Shown here: positions 1-5,246 of the stretch, in pieces | How positions within the stretch are numbered: position 1 is the stretch's first letter | How the letters are laid out: every line of letters begins with the position of its first letter | Assembly (NCBI GenBank): GCA_015484935.1 | Contig: WFUQ01000054.1 | Coordinates: 1 to 5,440, forward strand | Direction of reading: 5' to 3' | Length of the DNA stretch: 5,440 nt | From: Gammaproteobacteria bacterium | GTDB lineage: Bacteria > Pseudomonadota > Gammaproteobacteria > SZUA-229 | Made by a program: the position numbers and the translations under genes | Notes under the pieces: model-generated | Database searches by the model: none | Told to the model about the DNA's origin: nothing | What the model saw: the letters and a program-made list of their open reading frames with translations, nothing else

Positions 1-242
1 CGCTTAATCTGTCGCAACCTAAAATCTCCCGACATCTGGCGCACCTGCGCGAAGCCGGGGTGCTGGTCGCCCGCCGTAACGGCACCTGGATGAATTACCG
101 CATCAACCCTGAGCTGCAAGGCTGGGCACTCGCTATATTGCAGACCACACTCGACGGTGTGCGTGATACCGAACCCTTCATCTCTGACAAAAGAATACTC
201 GATAACATGGCCGATCGTCCTGATCAGGCCTGTTGCGCCTGA
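1..242 (+). CDS. arsR: ArsR-family metalloregulatory repressor, C-terminal part (5' end outside window)
   Basis: Reading from base 3, 79 residues are visible, ending in TGA at 240-242; the start lies off the left edge. The visible part opens with LNLSQPKISRHLAHLREAG, the recognition helix of the ArsR/SmtB winged helix-turn-helix. The wing follows (VLVARRNGTWMNYRINPEL) and then the C-terminal dimerisation helix. From memory, this closely follows the same stretch of E. coli ArsR (SQPKISRHLALLRE, KWVHYRLSP). ArsR proteins repress ars operons and release DNA when arsenite or antimonite binds cysteines. The usual ELCVCDL sensor motif would lie upstream of the window, so the sensor class cannot be read. 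An extra Cys-Cys pair sits second and third from the C-terminus (DQACCA). arsC begins 22 nt after the stop, so ArsR is very likely the first gene of an autoregulated ars operon. The repressor family is certain; specificity for arsenic rests on the neighbours. Confidence 0.93.
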   Translation, partial: LNLSQPKISRHLAHLREAGVLVARRNGTWMNYRINPELQGWALAILQTTLDGVRDTEPFISDKRILDNMADRPDQACCA

Positions 243-264
243 AACTGACACGCGGATACGACTC

Positions 265-702
265 ATGAGCAATACATTCAATATCCTCTTCCTGTGCACT
301 GGCAATTCCTGTCGCTCACAGATGGCAGAGGGCTGGGCAAAATTTCACGGCGGCGATGATTTCACTATCCAGTCCGCCGGTATCGAAACCCACGGCAAGA
401 ACCCGCGCGCGATTGCGGTCATGCAGGAAGCTGGGGTCGATATATCTCAACAACAATCGACGAAAGTGGATGATGCCATGCTCGATCAAGCAGATCTGGT
501 AGTCACTGTCTGCGGCCACGCGGATGAACACTGCCCGGTATTACCCGCAGACACGAAGAAAGAACACTGGCCACTGGAAGACCCGGCGAAAGCTCAGGGT
601 TCAGAGCAGGAGATCATGGATCAGTTTCGTACAAGTCGTGACGATATCGAAGCACGAGTCAAACAACTGTTACAACGTTTAAAACAGACCGGAAATAATT
701 AG
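265..702 (+). CDS. arsC: Arsenate reductase, thioredoxin-coupled (LMW-phosphatase fold)
   Basis: This 145-residue cytoplasmic enzyme reduces arsenate to arsenite. Its N-terminal P-loop NILFLCTGNSCRS is the CX5R signature of low-molecular-weight tyrosine phosphatases, with nucleophile Cys11 and Arg17. Cys16 is also present in the loop. Cys83 and Cys90 lie in TVCGHADEHCP, six residues apart, matching the Cys82/Cys89 disulfide relay of S. aureus pI258 ArsC. LEDPA (Asp106-Pro107) supplies the general acid. The complete cysteine set points to the thioredoxin-linked type rather than the glutaredoxin-linked E. coli plasmid type or a plain phosphatase. The ATG at 265 was chosen because homologues begin a few residues before the P-loop; an in-frame upstream ATG at 157 would add 36 residues encoded inside arsR. 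There is no strong Shine-Dalgarno, so translation may be coupled to arsR. acr3 starts 2 nt after the stop. Confidence 0.95.
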   Translation: MSNTFNILFLCTGNSCRSQMAEGWAKFHGGDDFTIQSAGIETHGKNPRAIAVMQEAGVDISQQQSTKVDDAMLDQADLVVTVCGHADEHCPVLPADTKKEHWPLEDPAKAQGSEQEIMDQFRTSRDDIEARVKQLLQRLKQTGNN

Positions 703-704
703 CC

Positions 705-1823
705 ATGTCAGTGCAATGTGAAACCACCGCAAAGAAATCTACCGGCGCCGCCATGGGCGTGTTCGAACGTTATCTCACGGTGTGGGTGTTTCTCTGTATC
801 GTCGTCGGTATCGGTCTGGGCCACTTGATGCCACAAGCGTTTCAGGCAGTCGGAGGGCTGGAGATAGCGCAGATCAACCTACCCGTTGCGATACTGTTGT
901 GGATGATGATCGTACCGATGTTACTCAAGATCGATCTGCGTGCACTCAAGGATGTCGGACAACACTGGCGGGGTATCAGTGTCACTCTGTTTGTGAACTG
1001 GGCGGTCAAACCTTTTTCGATGGCCTTACTGGGCTGGTTCTTCATCGCCTGGCTGTTTCGGGACTGGCTGCCTGCCGATCAGATAGACAGTTATATAGCA
1101 GGACTGATTCTGCTAGCGGCTGCCCCCTGCACTGCCATGGTATTCGTTTGGAGCAACCTCTCACGCGGTGAACCCCACTTCACCCTGTCGCAGGTCGCAT
1201 TGAACGATGTCATCATGGTGTTCGCGTTCGCACCCATCGTCGCACTGCTGCTCGGCATCTCTTCGATCACCGTACCCTGGGATACCCTGCTGCTGTCTGT
1301 CGCATTGTACATCGTCGTACCCCTTATCATCGCAAGTCTCTGGAGAAAGATGATACTCAATAGTGATGATGGCAAACAGAGACTGGAACACACACTGAAA
1401 ACACTGCACCCGTGGTCGCTCGCCGCCCTGCTCGCCACACTGGTTTTACTGTTCGGATTTCAGGGCGAACAGATATTGAGTCAACCACTGATCATACTGC
1501 TGCTGGCAGTGCCTATCCTGATACAGGTGTTATTCAATTCCGGGCTGGCCTATCTGTTGAACCGCGCAGTCAGATCACCACACTGCGTAGCCGGCCCCTC
1601 CGCCCTCATCGGAGCCAGCAACTTTTTCGAACTGGCCGTCGCCACCGCTATCGCCCTGTTCGGTTTTGAATCCGGCGCCGCACTGGCGACCGTGGTCGGC
1701 GTACTCATCGAAGTACCGGTGATGTTATTTGCTGTGCGCGTAGTCAATTCGACCGTAGACTGGTATGAGCAACGCGAAGGCGTTGATTCCTACGAACAAT
1801 GTTGCCCACAAACTAAAACGTGA
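705..1823 (+). CDS. acr3: Acr3-type arsenite efflux permease
   Basis: A 372-residue inner-membrane protein with about ten hydrophobic segments, the normal size and topology for Acr3 (BART superfamily) exporters of As(OH)3, which work by proton exchange. The family hallmarks are present. AAAPCTAMVFVWSNLSRGEP carries the essential TM4 cysteine (Cys142), and GASNFFELAVATAIALFG carries the TM9 glutamate (Glu309). These correspond to Cys129 and Glu305 of the C. glutamicum protein. LNDVIMVFAFAP in TM5 is also typical. It is not related in sequence to the E. coli ArsB family, although such genes are often labelled arsB. The ATG at 705 follows arsC by 2 nt. An internal ATG at 753 (MGVFERYLTVW) lies right at the conserved region, but a short polar N-terminal tail is common in the family, so 705 is kept. 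The C-terminus ends EQCCPQTKT, a Cys pair outside the membrane. The stop overlaps or abuts the sigma-factor start. Confidence 0.95.
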   Translation: MSVQCETTAKKSTGAAMGVFERYLTVWVFLCIVVGIGLGHLMPQAFQAVGGLEIAQINLPVAILLWMMIVPMLLKIDLRALKDVGQHWRGISVTLFVNWAVKPFSMALLGWFFIAWLFRDWLPADQIDSYIAGLILLAAAPCTAMVFVWSNLSRGEPHFTLSQVALNDVIMVFAFAPIVALLLGISSITVPWDTLLLSVALYIVVPLIIASLWRKMILNSDDGKQRLEHTLKTLHPWSLAALLATLVLLFGFQGEQILSQPLIILLLAVPILIQVLFNSGLAYLLNRAVRSPHCVAGPSALIGASNFFELAVATAIALFGFESGAALATVVGVLIEVPVMLFAVRVVNSTVDWYEQREGVDSYEQCCPQTKT

Positions 1824-1825
1824 AG

Positions 1826-2374
1826 ATGAACTGCGTCATCACTGCATGGGGAAAACATGAAGCAGAAATGCGCGGGTTTCTGACACAGCAAACTGGCAAT
1901 CCAGCACAAGCCGAAGATATATTGCAGGAAACTTTCCTTCGAGCCATTACAGAAGGTGCAAAATTTTGTTCTCTGGAAAACCCTCGCGCATGGTTGTTCC
2001 GCGTAGCCCGGAACCAGCTGATTGACCAGTCTCGTAGCTATGCAGTTAAACATCAAGCGAATGATCTACCACACGAGCCACATGACGTTGCCGAAGATAT
2101 TCCAGCCATTAAAACCCTGGATGTTTGCCTGCCGAAAGCATTAGCGAAACTTGAATATGAGGATAGAGAGGCCATCCAACGCTGCGATCTTGAGGGTGCA
2201 ACACAGTCAGAATTCGCCGCAGACAAGGGGCTATCTCTGCCTGGCGCAAAATCGCGCATACAACGTGCACGAAAACGGCTCAAAACCGAACTGGTCAAGC
2301 TGTGCAAGGTTAATTTCGATGAGTCAGGCAATGTCTGCTGTCACGCCAAAAACGACAGCGGCACCATCATTTAG
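1826..2374 (+). CDS. sigZ: ECF-type RNA polymerase sigma factor, SigZ-like
   Basis: A 182-residue protein with only sigma regions 2 and 4, as in ECF sigma factors. Region 2 (about residues 19-69) contains GNPAQAEDILQETFLRA for core binding and NPRAWLFRVARNQLIDQSRS for -10 contact. Region 4 (about 104-156) contains the helix-turn-helix EGATQSEFAADKGLSLPGAKSRIQRARKRL for -35 contact. The tail LCKVNFDESGNVCCHAK resembles the tail of B. subtilis SigZ as I recall it, and carries Cys160, Cys171 and Cys172. The ATG at 1826 aligns with the usual N-terminus. A GTG at 1820 would overlap the acr3 stop by 4 nt (GTGA) and add two residues. Neither has a clear Shine-Dalgarno, which suggests coupling to acr3 translation. 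No anti-sigma gene adjoins it. Its likely targets include the promoter-like site just downstream. The ECF class is sure; the SigZ subgroup is likely; the function in arsenic response is inferred. Confidence 0.9.
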   Translation: MNCVITAWGKHEAEMRGFLTQQTGNPAQAEDILQETFLRAITEGAKFCSLENPRAWLFRVARNQLIDQSRSYAVKHQANDLPHEPHDVAEDIPAIKTLDVCLPKALAKLEYEDREAIQRCDLEGATQSEFAADKGLSLPGAKSRIQRARKRLKTELVKLCKVNFDESGNVCCHAKNDSGTII

Positions 2375-2421
2375 CTGACTTCAACGAAGCATACGCACGG
2401 TTAAGAAATATCCAAAAAGAA

Positions 2422-2448
2422 TGCATCCTTTTCAAGTCTGGTTCGTCT
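2422..2448 (+). promoter_or_regulatory. Candidate ECF-sigma promoter before the permease module
   Basis: TGCATCC (2422-2428) and CGTCT (2444-2448) are separated by 15 nt. This is the short-spacer layout, with a CGT-containing -10, seen at many ECF-dependent promoters. It lies between the SigZ-like gene and the permease gene and would start transcription near 2454-2456, about 60 nt before the ATG. No good sigma70 -35/-10 pair is apparent in the same gap. The SigZ consensus is not known to me, so the assignment rests on layout and position. Confidence 0.4.
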
Positions 2449-2466
2449 CCCTGTCAGATACTCCAT

Positions 2467-2488
2467 TTAGCCTGCCTTGCGCGGCTAA
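2467..2488 (+). other. Inverted repeat in the permease 5' leader
   Basis: TTAGCC (2467-2472) and GGCTAA (2483-2488) form a perfect 6-bp stem with a 10-nt loop. It ends 14 nt before the GAGGA ribosome binding site (2503-2507). No T-run follows, so it is not a terminator. It could be a leader hairpin, a binding site for a dimeric repressor, or chance. Confidence 0.35.
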
Positions 2489-2513
2489 CATAAGACGATA
2501 GCGAGGAATACCC

Positions 2514-3470
2514 ATGTTTGAAGCATTTGCCAGCCTGCTGATCTACCAGATACTGGGTGTTGATCCAGCCAGTCATACCGGTGCGGCGCTGCATTTTTTT
2601 GTGATGGACACAACAAAGATTTTCTTTTTATTATTCATCATCATATATGTCATGGGACTGTTGCGTGCCATGCTCAGCCCGGAGAGGGTACGCGAGTATG
2701 TTCGCGGCAAGCCGAAGTGGCTGGCACGTACGCTGGCAATCATCCTTGGTGCAGTCACCCCTTTCTGCTCCTGCTCATCTGTACCTTTATTCATCGGTTT
2801 CGTAGAAGCAGGTATCCCTCTTGGCGTGACTTTTTCATTCTTGATCGCCAGTCCGATGATCAACGAAGTTGCCGCAGTGATCCTTGTCGGCATACTGGGC
2901 TGGCAACTGGCTGCGTTATACATCGGCGCAGGATTACTGGTGGCGTATGTCGGTGGCGTAGTCATGGAGCGTTTCAGACCTGAACGTTGGGTCGAAGATT
3001 ATGTCTGGAAGATTCAAATGGGAGAAGCCCAGGCTATCACTCCCGATAATTCGCTATCCGGCCGTCACCGTTTTGCCATCGCCGAAGTGAAAGAGATCAT
3101 TGGTCGCATCTGGAAATGGGTGTTTGCCGGTGTCGCACTGGGTGCGTTATTTCATGGTTATGTTCCGGAAGCATGGGTAGTGGAATACCTCGGCGGCAAG
3201 GATAACTGGTTTGCCGTACCCGGCGCGGTAGCACTGGGCGTCCCTCTCTATTCCAATGCTACCGGCGTGATCCCACTGGCCGAAGCCATGCTGGGAAAAG
3301 GTGTCGCCATAGGTACCACCCTGGCGCTGATGATGAGCATCGCGGCATTGTCGTTGCCAGAGATGCTGATTCTTCGCAAGATTATCCGCTGGCCCGCACT
3401 TGCTATCTACGCTTCGGTGCTGGCCGTCGCTTTCACGCTGTTTGGCTGGACTTTCAACCTGATCACTTAA
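2514..3470 (+). CDS. Permease of the ArsP/UPF0718 (DUF318) family
   Basis: A 318-residue polytopic inner-membrane protein with roughly eight hydrophobic segments. The family signature is GAVTPFCSCSSVPLFIGFVEAGIPLG (about residues 79-104), followed by SFLIASPMINEVAAVILVGILGW. A second, related half occurs near residues 238-290 (VALGVPLYSNATGVIPLAEAML, then ALMMSIAALSLPEMLIL), so the protein has two pseudo-repeats around a polar central loop (about 154-190). Only the first repeat has the CSCS cysteines (85 and 87). Characterised members of the broader family (ArsP of Campylobacter) export trivalent organoarsenicals; other subgroups have been proposed to handle Cu or Zn. Substrate cannot be decided from sequence. 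The arsenic operon upstream and redox proteins downstream favour a thiol-reactive metal(loid). The start is supported by GAGGA six nt upstream of the ATG. It heads a probable operon with the next two or three genes. Confidence 0.88.
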   Translation: MFEAFASLLIYQILGVDPASHTGAALHFFVMDTTKIFFLLFIIIYVMGLLRAMLSPERVREYVRGKPKWLARTLAIILGAVTPFCSCSSVPLFIGFVEAGIPLGVTFSFLIASPMINEVAAVILVGILGWQLAALYIGAGLLVAYVGGVVMERFRPERWVEDYVWKIQMGEAQAITPDNSLSGRHRFAIAEVKEIIGRIWKWVFAGVALGALFHGYVPEAWVVEYLGGKDNWFAVPGAVALGVPLYSNATGVIPLAEAMLGKGVAIGTTLALMMSIAALSLPEMLILRKIIRWPALAIYASVLAVAFTLFGWTFNLIT

Positions 3471-3495
3471 CCATCAACTTTTTTAAAATCAACAC

Positions 3496-3500
3496 GGGAG
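3496..3500 (+). promoter_or_regulatory. Ribosome binding site for the Cys-tailed protein
   Basis: GGGAG lies before tandem start codons ATGATG at 3504-3509. The spacing is 3 nt to the first and 6 nt to the second ATG, so the second (3507) is the more likely initiation codon. Confidence 0.65.
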
Positions 3501-3503
3501 TGA

Positions 3504-3845
3504 ATGATGACCGAACAACCCCAACTACATTCGTCTATCGTTGCCATGATATCGCTGGCAGCAGGCATTGCTTCAAGACACCCTGACATGGGACTCTGCC
3601 AGCTCGAACGCTTGCGCAGTGCAGGCATACCCGAGCACCAGATCAATGCCGTTATCGAAATCGCCCGTCACATACGTGATGAAGCATCACAGAAAGTCGA
3701 TGCGGCTTTTGATGAGAAAACAGCGCTGACGAAGTCCGTTAGTGAGACCGACTCAAGCGGCTGTTGTGATTCTGCCGAACCTGAACTCGTTGCAGAGGAT
3801 AGTTGCGGCTGCACGCCTACCCCTGGCGGACAAAGCTGCTGCTGA
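3504..3845 (+). CDS. Small cysteine-tailed protein with an AhpD/CMD-like helical half
   Basis: A 113-residue soluble protein with no signal peptide or membrane segment. Residues about 11-70 (SSIVAMISLAAGIASRHPDMGLCQLERLRSAGIPEHQINAVIEIARHIRDEA) have the helix pattern and AGIPEHQINAVIEIA phrase of carboxymuconolactone decarboxylase/AhpD-type domains. Proteins of that type often accompany this permease family. The redox CxxC expected after the first helix is absent; only Cys32 remains nearby. The last 27 residues hold three close cysteine pairs: Cys87-Cys88, Cys101-Gly-Cys103 and Cys112-Cys113 at the very end. A role in binding a soft metal(loid), for example handing it to the permease, is inference. 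The gene lies 33 nt after the permease stop. GGGAG at 3496-3500 is 3 nt from the ATG at 3504 and 6 nt from a second ATG at 3507; the latter spacing is better, so the true start may be 3507. The gene is real on RBS, position and composition; its function is unknown. Confidence 0.8.
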   Translation: MMTEQPQLHSSIVAMISLAAGIASRHPDMGLCQLERLRSAGIPEHQINAVIEIARHIRDEASQKVDAAFDEKTALTKSVSETDSSGCCDSAEPELVAEDSCGCTPTPGGQSCC

Positions 3846-3898
3846 CACCCTGATCAGAATTATTTATAACATCACATTTAGCTATACCGGAGAGTACA

Positions 3899-4135
3899 AT
3901 GAAAAATATCAAAGTCCTGGGCAGTGGCTGTGCAAACTGCAAAACCACATTAAAATTGATCGAGGCAGCGGCAAAAGACACAGGTGCTGACATCGAATTG
4001 GAAAAGGTGGAAGACATCGGTGATATCATGTCTTACGGGGTCATGAGCACACCGGGCGTGGTGATAGATGGCAAACTTGTCCATGCTGGTGGCATTCCTG
4101 ATCGAAAAACAGTCGATAGCTGGTTGGCCGGTTAA
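3899..4135 (+). CDS. Small thioredoxin-fold redox protein (TM0996/MTH895-like)
   Basis: A 78-residue protein, the size of the minimal thioredoxin/glutaredoxin-like family often named redox-active disulfide protein 2. The beta1 strand KNIKVLGSG leads into the active site CANC (Cys11, Cys14) at the start of helix 1. VMSTPGVVIDGKLVHAGGIP supplies the cis-proline (Pro52) and the following strands. There is no signal peptide, so it is cytoplasmic. Such proteins recur beside ArsP-type permeases. It could reduce cysteines of the permease, the Cys-tailed protein or the sigma factor, or serve as electron donor to ArsC, but none of these is shown by sequence. GGAG at 3889-3892 is 6 nt from the ATG, a strong site that fixes the start. 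The 53-nt gap before it contains no convincing terminator, so co-transcription with the permease is likely. Confidence 0.9.
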   Translation: MKNIKVLGSGCANCKTTLKLIEAAAKDTGADIELEKVEDIGDIMSYGVMSTPGVVIDGKLVHAGGIPDRKTVDSWLAG

Positions 4136-4167
4136 ATATCGCTTTATACTGAAAGAAGATACCTGAT

Positions 4168-5064
4168 ATGTCACACGACCACTCACAATCTATACCCGAA
4201 TCCGGAAAACGCCTGGCGATCGTTGTTACACTCAACTTCATCATCACCATCACTGAAGTAATCGGTGGCCTACTATCCGGGAGCCTCTCACTATTATCTG
4301 ATGCTCTGCATAATTTCAGTGATGGTATCGCAGTCATTATTGCCTGGATCGCAATCAAACTCCGCACCCTGCCTCGTAGTGATCATTACACTTTTGGACT
4401 TAAACGTGCTGAGGTATTAGCCGCAGTCATCAATGCAGGTGCGCTGGTTGCGATAAGCATCTATCTGTTTATCGAGGCATGGAGCCGTTACCATAACCCT
4501 GAGCCTATCGCAGGCAACATCATGACCATCGTCGCAACTGTCGGTCTCGTGGCTAATATTGTCGGCACCTGGCTGCTGCATCGTGGCTCAAAGGAAAGCA
4601 TGAACCTGCGCGCTGCGTATCTACATCTTTTTTCAGATGCAATCTCCAGTGTCGGCGTGATACTCGGTGGACTAGCCATCATGTTTTTTGATGTTTACTG
4701 GATCGATCCACTCCTGACCGTGTTGATAGGACTCTATGTACTAAAGGAAAGCATGCAGATTCTCTGGCAGACCTTGAGTATTTTTATGCTCGCATCCCCT
4801 TCAGAGCTAGACACGGACGAGATACGTCAGACTATTCATGATCAAAAGAACATAGAGGACGTTCATCACATCCATCTGTGGGCAGTCGCTGAAAACGATA
4901 TCCATTTCGAATGCCACGTCGCCGTTGATGACCAACTAATAAGCGAGGTATCTGCGTTAAGAGAAAAACTCGAAACCTTATTACACGACCGATTCGATAT
5001 CAACCATACGACTTTTCAGTTTGAGGCATCCACAGACAGCTGCAAAACTGCCGATCTCCCCTGA
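4168..5064 (+). CDS. CDF-family cation efflux transporter (zinc-type, CzcD/ZitB-like)
   Basis: A 298-residue inner-membrane antiporter exporting divalent cations, most likely Zn2+ and possibly Cd2+ or Co2+. Six TM segments fit residues about 16-205. TM2 has LLSDALHNFSD with His48 and Asp52; TM5 has AAYLHLFSDAISS with His153 and Asp157. An HxxxD in both helices is the tetrahedral metal site of zinc-type CDFs. The C-terminal cytoplasmic domain (about 210-290) has VHHIHLWAV (His233, 234, 236), HFECHV (His250) and NHTTFQFE (His280), the ferredoxin-like dimer and regulatory metal sites. The TM4-TM5 loop (HRGSKESMNLR) lacks the long His-rich insertion of some members, and the N-terminus has only MSHDHS. 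It starts 32 nt after the thioredoxin-like gene behind a purine-rich AAGAAGA stretch, so it may be the last gene of that operon. The family is certain; the metal is inferred. Confidence 0.95.
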   Translation: MSHDHSQSIPESGKRLAIVVTLNFIITITEVIGGLLSGSLSLLSDALHNFSDGIAVIIAWIAIKLRTLPRSDHYTFGLKRAEVLAAVINAGALVAISIYLFIEAWSRYHNPEPIAGNIMTIVATVGLVANIVGTWLLHRGSKESMNLRAAYLHLFSDAISSVGVILGGLAIMFFDVYWIDPLLTVLIGLYVLKESMQILWQTLSIFMLASPSELDTDEIRQTIHDQKNIEDVHHIHLWAVAENDIHFECHVAVDDQLISEVSALREKLETLLHDRFDINHTTFQFEASTDSCKTADLP

Positions 5065-5097
5065 CTTTGTCCGACGCAACCGCATAAGGCTTAAACA

Positions 5098-5131
5098 TAA
5101 CGGAGTTTGATGGAACTGACTATCTCCGTTA
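5098..5131. repeat. Inverted repeat after the CDF gene
   Basis: TAACGGAG (5098-5105) and CTCCGTTA (5124-5131) are perfect 8-bp arms around an 18-nt loop, starting 33 nt past the CDF stop. The transcript could fold here. No T-run follows on the + strand, so it is not a canonical intrinsic terminator. It may protect the 3' end of the mRNA or be a remnant of an element boundary. Confidence 0.5.
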
Positions 5132-5141
5132 GCAGAGCTTT

Positions 5142-5168
5142 CGCCTACCCACCTAAATCAGGCGTTTT
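5142..5168 (+). terminator. Weak candidate intrinsic terminator
   Basis: CGCCT (5142-5146) and AGGCG (5160-5164) can form a 5-bp GC-rich stem with a 13-nt loop, followed directly by TTTT (5165-5168). It lies between the CDF gene and the toxin promoter, where the operon should end. The stem is short and the T-run minimal, so efficiency is doubtful. Confidence 0.35.
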
Positions 5169-5211
5169 GCGGCACTGTATATTTAACTGTCAAGCCCTAA
5201 AAAATACCCAC

Positions 5212-5239
5212 TTGACAATGTAACCTAATAGGTTACAAT
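5212..5239 (+). promoter_or_regulatory. Strong sigma70-type promoter of the toxin gene
   Basis: TTGACA (5212-5217), a perfect -35, is followed after 16 nt by TACAAT (5234-5239), one mismatch from the -10 consensus. The expected start point, about 7-8 nt downstream, coincides with the ATG at 5247. The resulting transcript would have little or no leader. Confidence 0.85.
5219..5237. promoter_or_regulatory. Perfect 19-bp palindromic operator inside the toxin promoter
   Basis: TGTAACCTA and TAGGTTACA are perfect 9-bp arms around a single central A (5228). The palindrome fills the spacer and covers part of the -10, where a bound dimer would block RNA polymerase. HigA-type antitoxins, alone or with HigB, typically repress their own operon through such sites. 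Binding by the antitoxin, whose gene would lie beyond the window, is inferred. Confidence 0.8.
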
Positions 5240-5246
5240 TATCATC

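Noticed and set aside
157..264. Upstream in-frame ATG that would lengthen ArsC by 36 residues
   Set aside because: The extension lies inside arsR, has no similarity to ArsC N-termini, and the P-loop is already at the normal distance from the ATG at 265.
1091..1438. Minus-strand open frame of 115 codons opposite acr3
   Set aside because: It is a shadow of a well-supported Acr3 coding region, is Ser/Thr/Ala/Met-rich, and shows no recognisable motif.
2053..2331. Minus-strand open frame of 92 codons opposite the sigma gene
   Set aside because: Shadow of sigma region 4; low-complexity Ser/Arg-rich translation without recognisable domain.
2379..2389. CTTC-AAC-GAAG as a terminator after the sigma gene
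   Set aside because: Only a 4-bp AT-balanced stem with no T-run.
2573..2965. Minus-strand open frame of 130 codons opposite the permease
   Set aside because: Antisense of conserved transmembrane coding sequence; no plausible protein features.
3846..3898. Separate promoter before the thioredoxin-like gene (TATAAC-like box)
   Set aside because: No convincing -35 at a suitable distance; co-transcription with the upstream genes is simpler.
5098..5131. Integron attC site (TAAC...GTTA ends, near a toxin-antitoxin gene)
   Set aside because: It spans only 34 nt, lacks the paired L boxes, and its ends do not match RYYYAAC/GTTRRRY.
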